Source of the DNA: Pirellulales bacterium
Lineage (GTDB): Bacteria; Planctomycetota; Planctomycetia; Pirellulales; Thermoguttaceae
Assembly: GCA_030642635.1 (NCBI GenBank)
Contig: DAOWNK010000135.1
Location: 1 to 8,423 of the forward strand
Direction of reading: 5' to 3'
DNA: 8,423 bases
Part shown: positions 1-4,571 of the stretch, in pieces
Layout of the letters: the number at the start of each line of letters is the position of its first letter
Numbering within the stretch: position 1 is the first letter of the stretch
Program-made: the position numbers and the translations under genes
Notes under the pieces: generated by a model
The model's database searches: none
What the model was told of the DNA's origin: nothing
Seen by the model: the letters and a program-made list of their open reading frames with translations, nothing else

Positions 1-1
1 C

Positions 2-121
2 GGCCGAATCGAACCGCGCGTGCTGAAACGTCGCCGTCATCGCTATCCGCTAATGAAAGAACCTCGGTGGAAACTCAAAAAACACCTGGAACTCGCAACC
101 CAATGCAGTATAATCACTTAA
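2..121 (+). CDS. Transposase C-terminal fragment (IS4-like), cut by window edge
   Basis: The frame is open from the window edge to a TAA at 119-121 and encodes 39 residues. Its start lies outside. The peptide carries the pattern GRIEPRVLKRR, then YPLMKEPR, a basic tail I recognise from the C-terminal end of IS4-type DDE transposases (R-x-EPR-x-x-KRR followed by YPLL/M-x-x-PR). The catalytic DDE residues would lie upstream, so activity cannot be judged. The stop is immediately followed by the antisense truncated gene at 118-231, which suggests the insertion-sequence end lies a few to about 25 bases after the stop. The left end and terminal inverted repeats cannot be checked here. Family assignment is from recall of the tail motif only. 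Confidence 0.7.
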   Translation, partial: GRIEPRVLKRRRHRYPLMKEPRWKLKKHLELATQCSIIT

Positions 122-231
122 GGGTCAACAGTGCCATTCGTCTCTGTCTCCATCGTCAAGCTGTAATGATTGGCAAACTCTTCGATGGTTATTTGTTGAT
201 CTGGAACATTTGTTTTTCTGACAATTTCCAT
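118..231 (-). pseudogene. 5' remnant of a small gene truncated by the insertion sequence
   Basis: An ATG at 231 is preceded on the minus strand by AAGGTGA, with 7 bases between AAGG and the ATG, a strong ribosome-binding site. The frame gives 37 residues starting MEIVRKTNVPDQQITIEEFA and ending NGTVDP, with its TAA at 118-120 overlapping the transposase stop region. The first 28-30 residues look like an ordinary soluble protein start; the TIEEFA...LTME stretch resembles small planctomycete/plasmid hypothetical proteins, but I cannot name a family. The last residues probably come from the insertion-sequence end, so this is a 5' fragment of a longer gene. An intact very short peptide is less likely. 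Confidence 0.5.
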
Positions 232-355
232 AATTTCACCTTGGCAATATGGTTTTAGAGTCAACTACATCTTCTGTTCAGCCCTTCCGCCAACGCTTGC
301 ACATCGCATAAATCCAAATGCCAATTGCTTTCAATTTCACAGCACCGCGGGTGGC

Positions 356-404
356 CCCGATAGCTTGTCTATCGAGGTGCCGCAGGCACAAGAAGCGATG
401 CGGC
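356..404. repeat. Pair of intergenic hairpins
   Basis: Two inverted repeats sit back to back in the 203-base gap between the truncated gene and the DUF2188 gene. CGATAG (358-363) pairs with CTATCG (369-374) around a 5-base loop, and GCCGCA (379-384) pairs with TGCGGC (399-404). The style matches dispersed palindromic repeats found between planctomycete genes. It lies just past the end of the DUF2188 gene and could act as its transcription end, though no T-run follows. Nothing else is visible in 232-434. Confidence 0.5.
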
Positions 405-434
405 CCATAAAAGTACCGGACTGCGATCCGTTAC

Positions 435-683
435 TCAGTGTTCCTTATCCTTAGGTGGACACGGATCATTGCCCGGGGGAATGGTATCCTTGCTTCTGAT
501 ACGACCATTTCGGCCTTGTGTCGTTAGTTCTCCACCTCCTTGATTCTGAAGCATTTCTTTTGCTGATTGGACCGCCTCTCTCTGTGTATCATGCACACTT
601 GAGGCTCTGTCGGAATCATTCCGCTTGTTCGCCCATGTGCCATCAGGGCGAGGCGACACGGTACGATCTCCTTTTTTGCTCAT
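435..683 (-). CDS. DUF2188 family small protein
   Basis: This 82-residue soluble protein matches the DUF2188 pattern along its length: V-x-PRPDGTWANKR near residues 9-21, SSVHDTQREAVQSAKE in the middle, and GRNGRIRSKDT followed by GNDPCPPKD at the end. The family is a short, widespread domain of unknown function with no known catalytic residues. The ATG at 683 has AGGA 9 bases upstream. A promoter-like TTGAAT/TATACT pair lies about 220 bases upstream inside repeat copy A (860-947), with three hairpins in the putative leader. The gene is monocistronic here. Length is normal for the family and there is no sign of damage. Confidence 0.85.
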   Translation of the reverse strand: MSKKGDRTVSPRPDGTWANKRNDSDRASSVHDTQREAVQSAKEMLQNQGGGELTTQGRNGRIRSKDTIPPGNDPCPPKDKEH

Positions 684-739
684 TGTTAGTTTTCCTTTCC
701 GGTGATTTATAGCACCACCATCACGGTATTACTGGTTTC

Positions 740-844
740 GCCGGGTACCCCGGCTTCGGGTGTTACGGCATGGAGGGTGTGCCACTGCTTCGCAGAAGCA
801 GTGCCGTTCCCGGATTCGCACTGCTTGCCTGCCGGCAAGCAGTG
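740..844. repeat. Three consecutive perfect hairpins upstream of DUF2188
   Basis: Three perfect inverted repeats lie close together. GCCGGG (740-745) pairs with CCCGGC (749-754). CACTGCTTC (783-791) pairs with GAAGCAGTG (795-803) around GCA. CACTGCTTGC (819-828) pairs with GCAAGCAGTG (835-844) around a 6-base loop. The second and third share the CACTGCTT core, so they are probably copies of one element. They fill most of the non-coding stretch 684-859. If transcribed from repeat copy A they would form a structured 5' leader for the DUF2188 mRNA. Confidence 0.7.
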
Positions 845-859
845 GCACGCCTTCGATTA

Positions 860-947
860 TTGGCATCCGGCGCTCCTGAACGAGACACAGCCCGAGGATA
901 CAGCCCTAAGTATACTGGGGCTGTCCGGGGAATTCAACAGTTGGGGC
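860..947. repeat. Direct repeat copy A (88 bp), left flank of DUF2442-DUF4160 cassette
   Basis: This 88-bp segment aligns with 1501-1587 with about nine substitutions and one single-base gap. A central block of about 29 bases is identical. It contains the 7-bp arms ACAGCCC (887-893) and GGGCTGT (918-924) around an AGTATACT palindrome. In copy B the same stem reads ACAACCC/GGGTTGT, a paired change. The copy ends 12 bases from the DUF2442 stop codon. Confidence 0.85.
909..937 (-). promoter_or_regulatory. Candidate sigma70-type promoter inside repeat copy A
   Basis: On the minus strand TTGAAT (937-932) is followed after 17 bases by TATACT (914-909), matching the -35 and -10 consensus at 4/6 and 5/6 positions. 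It points toward the DUF2188 gene. The same pair occurs in copy B. This is a consensus match only, and the -10 is part of a palindrome that would occur regardless of promoter function. Confidence 0.4.
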
Positions 948-958
948 GCCGCGAAGGG

Positions 959-1201
959 TTAGATATTTTCTTTCTGAGAATCCAGGTAAAGCGTATCCGG
1001 ACAAATATCTTGTTCATGCGGCCATGCTACCGTGCCATGCCGAGGCCTCGCCTGCCTGAAATAATTTTTGTCTTTCAATTCTTCAAAAACACCGAAATCA
1101 AGCAAACCGGAGCAATCGTAAATACCATGCTCGCCATTTGTAAAAACAAGTTGCAACTTATAGTCGTCTGTTGCTGTAACCTCTGACACTCTTGGATTCA
1201 T
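959..1201 (-). CDS. DUF2442 domain protein, partner of DUF4160
   Basis: This 80-residue protein fits the DUF2442 family from end to end: VSEVTATDDYKLQLVFTNGE forms the N-terminal strands, YDCSGLLDFGVFEELKD the middle, and GTVAWPHEQDICPDTLYLD the typical C-terminal signature. The domain is small and of unknown biochemical function. It is often encoded beside DUF4160, and such pairs are predicted as toxin-antitoxin-like modules; I know of no firm experimental proof. The ATG at 1201 is preceded by a tandem GAGGTGAGC repeat that overlaps the stop of the upstream DUF4160 gene, which suggests tight translational coupling. Intergenic distance is 12 bases. No damage is seen. Confidence 0.88.
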   Translation of the reverse strand: MNPRVSEVTATDDYKLQLVFTNGEHGIYDCSGLLDFGVFEELKDKNYFRQARPRHGTVAWPHEQDICPDTLYLDSQKENI

Positions 1202-1213
1202 GGCTCACCTCGC

Positions 1214-1483
1214 TCACCTCAATGGATCGATCTTATACGGTTGCTGACCTGACACGGCAAGTTCCCAATCTGCAACAAGCTCGTCCTTATGCAACTCAAT
1301 CCATGCCTGCAACAATTTCATTCTTGGTTTTGGGATTCCACCTTCAAGTAATTCTCCATCTGGAATTGACAGCACAGCTTCATGCTCCTGATATTTGACA
1401 TGAATATGTGGAAGATGATGTTGTTTGTTATCGACGAAATACATGTAAATGATGATTCCGTAGAACATCGAAATTGTCGGCAT
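1214..1483 (-). CDS. DUF4160 domain protein, first gene of the small operon
   Basis: This 89-residue protein carries the DUF4160 hallmarks: MPTISMFYGIIIYMYFVD at the N-terminus, HHLPHIHVKYQEHEAVLSI in the middle with the conserved PHIHV histidines, and a helical end with LQAWIELHKDELVADWELA. Function is unknown; the family is usually found next to DUF2442 and is treated as one half of a putative toxin-antitoxin-like pair. The ATG at 1483 has a perfect AGGAGG 7 bases upstream (1491-1496), stronger than any other site in the window. Transcription probably starts in repeat copy B. The TGA stop lies inside the ribosome-binding region of the DUF2442 gene. Confidence 0.88.
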   Translation of the reverse strand: MPTISMFYGIIIYMYFVDNKQHHLPHIHVKYQEHEAVLSIPDGELLEGGIPKPRMKLLQAWIELHKDELVADWELAVSGQQPYKIDPLR

Positions 1484-1500
1484 CTTTGATCCTCCTTATG

Positions 1501-1587
1501 TTGGCCTCGGGCACCCCTGAACGAGACACAACCCGAGGATACAGCCCTAAGTATACTGGGTTGTCCAGGGAATTCAACGGTTGTGGC
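1501..1587. repeat. Direct repeat copy B (87 bp), right flank of DUF2442-DUF4160 cassette
   Basis: This is the second copy of the 860-947 repeat, in the same orientation, placed just upstream of the DUF4160 ribosome-binding site. Its stem arms are ACAACCC (1528-1534) and GGGTTGT (1558-1564). The G-C pair of copy A (890/921) is replaced by an A-T pair (1531/1561), so pairing is preserved. Confidence 0.85.
1550..1577 (-). promoter_or_regulatory. Candidate sigma70-type promoter of the DUF4160-DUF2442 operon inside repeat copy B
   Basis: On the minus strand TTGAAT (1577-1572) is followed after 16 bases by TATACT (1555-1550). A start near 1543 would give a leader of about 60 bases to the DUF4160 ATG, including the AGGAGG site. 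Position and direction fit the operon. Evidence is a consensus match and recurrence in copy A only. Confidence 0.45.
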
Positions 1588-1782
1588 AATTCGCCAGCCT
1601 ACGCCCGTTTACGGGCGTTTCGGCCGAAGGCCGTATTAGGCCCTTAAGCCATTACAGCGAGAAGCCCCGTAAACGGGCCTGAAGCCCATATCGTGAGGGT
1701 GAAACCTTTTGGCGAATTCCACCAACCCGGCATAAATGCCGGTGCCCTAATACCGCCTTCGGCGGAAAGGGCCGTAAACGGC
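1588..1782. repeat. Dense cluster of palindromic repeats with CGTAAACG cores
   Basis: At least six short perfect hairpins occur: 1601-1618 (ACGCCCGT/ACGGGCGT), 1621-1633 (CGGCC/GGCCG), 1666-1677 (CCCGT/ACGGG), 1727-1742 (CCGGCAT/ATGCCGG), 1753-1765 (CCGCC/GGCGG) and 1771-1782 (GCCGT/ACGGC). Three share a CGTAAACG or CGTTTACG core. AATTCGCCA (1588-1596) is the inverted match of TGGCGAATT (1710-1718). GTATTAGGC (1633-1641) matches GCCCTAATAC (1744-1753) with one extra base. These longer pairs cross, so the region looks like several inserted elements, not one fold. No gene is supported. Confidence 0.7.
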
Positions 1783-1955
1783 TCTTGAAGATACAAACCT
1801 CATTTCAAACGGCTTCAATGGCACAAAGGGATCTGCCGAATTTACACGGCCTGGGATATCTTTCTCGGGATCATATCTTGTATAATAGAATCTAATTTCT
1901 GTTTTGCAAGCCCAGTTTCGGCCGATTGGGACGATTCCTCGTAAGTCCTACACTC
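1747..1955 (-). other. Gene-less stretch with two open but startless minus-strand frames
   Basis: Two minus-strand frames are open and peptide-like but lack usable starts. One (1842-1955) ends ETGLAKQKLDSIIQDMIPRK plus ISQAV. The other (1747-1947) contains EIRFYYTRYDPEKDIPGR and later SADPFVPLKPFEMRF, and ends in a hairpin. They overlap, so at most one is a real remnant, and I recognise no family. A TATAAT occurs on the plus strand at about 1880-1885 without a matching -35 and without a gene downstream. Low confidence that any of this is functional. Confidence 0.2.
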
Positions 1956-1961
1956 CTAACG

Positions 1962-2057
1962 CCGCGTGGACGCGGCGGCTAAACGTGTTACACCGCCGTG
2001 CCGGCGGCGGCTAAACGTGTTACACCGCCGTGCCGGCGGCGGCTAAACGTGTTACAC
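1962..2057. repeat. Three tandem 32-bp repeats overlapping the deacetylase stop codon
   Basis: Units are 1962-1993, 1994-2025 and 2026-2057. Units 2 and 3 are identical (CGCCGTGCCGGCGGCGG then CTAAACGTGTTACAC). Unit 1 differs only in its GC-rich half, where GCCGCGT/ACGCGGC is still palindromic. There is no spacer between units. Unit 3 contains the TAA (2052-2054) of the deacetylase-family gene. The same CGTTTAGC...GCCGCCGGCACGGCGG core recurs at 3017-3085. Confidence 0.9.
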
Positions 2058-2987
2058 ACGCCGTACCATTCTCTCAAGGTGCACCTCGACGCTCTCTGCC
2101 ACGGCCTCCGGGTCGTAGCCGCCTTCCAGCACACTGATTACCCGGCCGCCGGCGTGGACGTCTGCAACGTCCAACACTATGTCGGTAAGTGTGCCGAAGT
2201 CCTCGGTCTCCAGGGCCAGGCTTCCGACCGGGTCGCGGCGATGTGCGTCGAACCCTGCACTTATGAAAATCAATTGCGGCTTGATCTTCGCGGCTAGTTT
2301 TTCCAGTCTATCGGCAAACAGCTTCCGATAATCGTCGCGTGAGATGCCGAACTCGACCGGCAGGTTGACGATAGTCCCGGCCCCAGCCCCGCCGCCGGTT
2401 TCGTCTTCGTGTCCGGTGCCTGGGTAAAACGGCCAGCGGTGGATCGAGAGGAACCCAACGTTAGGGTCTCCCCAGAATGCAGCCTGGGTGCCGTTGCCGT
2501 GGTGAACGTCCCAATCGACAATCAGCACGCGGTCCAACTGCAACTCGTCTACGGCGAGCCTTGCCGCCACGGCCACGTTGTTGAACAGGCAGAATCCCAT
2601 CGCACGGTTGGCCAGGGCATGGTGGCCCGGCGGTCGGACCAGGCATAGCGCGGTGGTATCTTCGCCGCCGACGAGTCGTTCGGTCGCATCGCAGACCGCC
2701 CCGGCGGCCTTCAGTGCGACGTGGTACGAGGCGGGCGAGACGATCGTGTCGGCGTCGATGTGCCCGCCGCCCGACTTCGAGTAGGCCCAAATCTCGTCGA
2801 TGTAAGTGGGCGAATGGACCCTGGCAAGGCGGCGTCGGTCGACCGGCTCGAACTCCACCCGGCGACACCGTTCGGCCAGGCCGGAGCGGTCCAGCCGCTC
2901 GGGGATATTGCGAATCCGCTCGGCCCGTTCCGGGTGGTCGCCTGTCTCGTGGTCGAGGAAACATGGGTCGCTGTAGAGGATTGTCAC
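2052..2987 (-). CDS. Histone deacetylase family protein (zinc-dependent deacetylase)
   Basis: The protein has 311 residues, the normal length for bacterial HDAC-family enzymes, and all core motifs in order: FLDHETGDHPERAERI near the N-terminus, RPPGHHA with the catalytic His pair (about 122-123), GFCLFNNVAVAA, DWDVHHGNGTQ with zinc ligands Asp160 and His162, SAGFDAH with zinc ligand Asp247, and LEGGYD with the transition-state Tyr291. It should remove acyl groups from acetyl-lysine, acetylpolyamines or similar amides in the cytoplasm; the substrate cannot be read from sequence. I chose the GTG at 2987 because AAAGGA sits 7 bases upstream and the protein then starts VTILYSDPCFLDHETG like relatives. 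An ATG at 3014 would add nine residues but has no ribosome-binding site. It is transcribed divergently from the gene at 3214, and its stop lies inside a tandem repeat. Confidence 0.95.
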   Translation of the reverse strand: MTILYSDPCFLDHETGDHPERAERIRNIPERLDRSGLAERCRRVEFEPVDRRRLARVHSPTYIDEIWAYSKSGGGHIDADTIVSPASYHVALKAAGAVCDATERLVGGEDTTALCLVRPPGHHALANRAMGFCLFNNVAVAARLAVDELQLDRVLIVDWDVHHGNGTQAAFWGDPNVGFLSIHRWPFYPGTGHEDETGGGAGAGTIVNLPVEFGISRDDYRKLFADRLEKLAAKIKPQLIFISAGFDAHRRDPVGSLALETEDFGTLTDIVLDVADVHAGGRVISVLEGGYDPEAVAESVEVHLERMVRRV

Positions 2988-3016
2988 TGGTATGTCCTTT
3001 GTGATTAATGGCATTC

Positions 3017-3085
3017 AAGCCGCCGTACCGGCGGCTGCTAAACGTAAGGATTGACCCGTTTAGCGGCCGCCGGCACGGCGGCCTT
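3017..3085. repeat. Large inverted repeat upstream of the deacetylase gene
   Basis: A 28-base arm at 3017-3044 and a 29-base arm at 3057-3085 are near-perfect inverse copies (two substitutions and one gap) around a 12-base loop. Each arm holds GCCGCCGT(A/G)CCGGCGGC and CTAAACG. It belongs to the same family as the 32-bp tandem units at 1962-2057, so this repeat flanks the deacetylase gene on both sides. It occupies the middle of the 226-base divergent intergenic region 2988-3213. Confidence 0.85.
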
Positions 3086-3153
3086 CGCTTGTCACACCAT
3101 ACCGTCTACCGAAATGTACGTTGCCGGCGGCCGAGCTGTCAAACGGCCCCCTG

Positions 3154-3212
3154 CTGTCGGGGGGTGGCCGACACGACTTGACATCCGACAGTAACCGTTG
3201 GTAGCCTATATA
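3154..3212 (+). promoter_or_regulatory. Candidate promoter with repeated TGTCGG/CCGACA motifs, possibly leaderless
   Basis: A perfect TTGACA lies at 3178-3183. Eighteen bases on is a weak TAGCCT (3202-3207), and TATATA (3207-3212) directly precedes the ATG at 3214. No ribosome-binding site is present, so a leaderless mRNA starting at or near the ATG is possible. CTGTCGG (3154-3160), CCGACA (3168-3173) and CCGACAG (3185-3191) are inverted copies of one motif straddling the -35 and could form an operator. The spacing to TATATA alone is too long for a standard promoter. Confidence 0.35.
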
Positions 3213-3213
3213 T

Positions 3214-4395
3214 ATGTCACTGTTGAAGCATCATTGTTACACCGTTGGGTCGCTTGTTCTGTTGGCGGTCGTGTTATCGCTTTTTCGCACCAGTTTTTAC
3301 ACTAGGGCGGTCGCCCAGTTGCCGGAATCGACGGTAAAGCCGTATCGAGAATTGGAGGTTGACGACAGCCAAAGGAGGAGAAATCGGTTCAGGGTAACCA
3401 AGATACTGCTGGCCGGCAGGTTTGCCAACAATGCGGAGAGGGAATTAGTCGAGCAGTTCTACACGACCTACGCCATGGCCCGATGGTCGTTGCTGGAGAA
3501 TCGCGCCAAGCTGCCGGAATTTCGCAAGGAATTGGGCAACCAGCTGCGCACCTGCGGCACAGGCGAAAGACCCTCGCATGTACACGAGTACCTGAACTCG
3601 ACGATCTTGAAATACATGGCCGATCTGTCCAAGGGCAATTATCATCCGGCGGTGCGAGTAAACGCCATGCTGATGATCGGCGAGCTTAACGCCGGCGAGT
3701 CGGCAACTACATCTGTACAGCCGGTCCCATTGTCCGAGGTCGTGCCTGTATTGACCTCCGCAATTGAGGCGAAGGACCGGATCGACGCTGTTAAGATAGC
3801 CGCGATGGTCGGTCTGCAGCGACACTGTGCGCTGGGTGCGATCAAATCCGACCAGGCCAAGGCCGCCGTGCTCAAAGCGATGCTCGGGCTGTTGAATGTC
3901 AGGCGGCCGGCTGGGCGAACCGCTGCCGGCGATGGGTGGATGCGGGCACAGGCCGCCGGCATACTCGGTATGCTCAAAACAATCGGCAATGGCAACGTGG
4001 TCGTCACGTCGCTGGGGAAATTGGTTGTCGACCGAACACTTTCGCTTTCCACCCGATGTGCAGCGGCCGAGGCCGTCGGCAAGCTCAATTACCACGGCGC
4101 CGGTGGAACGAACGTCGAGCCGATCGCCCTTGCGCTAGGCAAACTTGCAATCGACGCATGCGCCGCCGAGATGGAGCCGGTCTCACGCCGACGGCTTAAA
4201 GGCAGGCTCTATGCGGTCAACCTTAGCCTGACCCGATTGGGGACCGTTGCCGATGCGCCGGAGATCGTCGCCAAGTTGAAAAACTCGCTTGCTGTCATGT
4301 TGAGGCTGATTGAGGACAAGAACCTCGCCCCCAACACCATGATGGAAAAGATCAACCAGGAAGCGGCCAAGTTGAAAGCATTATTATCATCATAA
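3214..4395 (+). CDS. Secreted or anchored alpha-helical repeat protein (HEAT-like), hypothetical
   Basis: The protein has 393 residues. Residues 1-34 look like a signal peptide: a short basic start, a hydrophobic run VGSLVLLAVVLSLF (11-24), then AVA before Gln35 as a possible signal peptidase I site. An uncleaved signal anchor is the alternative. The remainder is rich in Ala/Leu helices with two-helix spacing, such as HPAVRVNAMLMIGEL, RIDAVKIAAMVGLQRH, MRAQAAGILGML and TRCAAAEAVGKL, suggesting degenerate HEAT/ARM-type repeats from about residue 145 to 380. No catalytic motif is seen. It likely works outside the cytoplasmic membrane as a scaffold. It is followed by a second envelope HEAT protein 176 bases downstream, after a probable terminator. 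The ATG at 3214 has no ribosome-binding site, but no better in-frame start exists. Confidence 0.8.
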   Translation: MSLLKHHCYTVGSLVLLAVVLSLFRTSFYTRAVAQLPESTVKPYRELEVDDSQRRRNRFRVTKILLAGRFANNAERELVEQFYTTYAMARWSLLENRAKLPEFRKELGNQLRTCGTGERPSHVHEYLNSTILKYMADLSKGNYHPAVRVNAMLMIGELNAGESATTSVQPVPLSEVVPVLTSAIEAKDRIDAVKIAAMVGLQRHCALGAIKSDQAKAAVLKAMLGLLNVRRPAGRTAAGDGWMRAQAAGILGMLKTIGNGNVVVTSLGKLVVDRTLSLSTRCAAAEAVGKLNYHGAGGTNVEPIALALGKLAIDACAAEMEPVSRRRLKGRLYAVNLSLTRLGTVADAPEIVAKLKNSLAVMLRLIEDKNLAPNTMMEKINQEAAKLKALLSS

Positions 4396-4420
4396 AGTAA
4401 ATGTAGGCTGTTAGGGGCGG

Positions 4421-4445
4421 CCGATAAATAACTGTCGGTTTTCTT
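4421..4445 (+). terminator. Candidate intrinsic terminator after the HEAT-like gene
   Basis: CCGATA (4421-4426) can pair with TGTCGG (4433-4438) around AATAAC, including one G-U pair, and is followed by TTTTCTT. It starts 25 bases after the stop codon. The stem is short, so this is moderate evidence only. Confidence 0.4.
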
Positions 4446-4513
4446 GTGGGAGGCGTCTCCGACGGCGACAAACGTGTAGCAACTCGCTATCGCCGACGGA
4501 GTCGCCTCCCACA
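4445..4513 (+). repeat. Long imperfect hairpin repeat between the two HEAT genes, with T-rich 3' flank
   Basis: The arm at 4446-4468 (GTGGGAGGCGTCTCCGACGG then CGA) and the arm at 4490-4512 are inverse copies at 21 of 23 positions, extended by one T-A pair, with a 21-base loop. The plus strand then reads GTTTATTTTT, so it can double as a second intrinsic terminator. The sequence resembles a GTGGGAGGCGACTCCGTCGG-type repeat that I recall as common between planctomycete genes; its copy number here is unknown. Confidence 0.7.
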
Positions 4514-4571
4514 GTTTATTTTTCGACCGTCCCTTAGCGTGTCATAATCCAGGCAAAAGGATTTGCCCAAC

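Noticed and set aside
67..258. 63-residue plus-strand open frame
   Set aside because: It overlaps the transposase tail in another frame and is antisense to the better-supported truncated gene at 118-231.
770..1186. 138-residue plus-strand open frame
   Set aside because: It starts in hairpin repeats and runs antisense to the DUF2442 gene, which has a recognisable family and a ribosome-binding site.
1878..1890. Plus-strand TATAAT as a promoter
   Set aside because: There is no -35 match at suitable spacing and no gene downstream on that strand; the next gene is convergent.
1962..2057. CRISPR-like array
   Set aside because: The three 32-bp units are directly abutting with no unique spacers, and no cas gene is present.
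2461..3018. 185-residue minus-strand frame over the deacetylase
   Set aside because: It is Arg/Pro/Gly-rich shadow sequence; the overlapping frame contains all deacetylase motifs.
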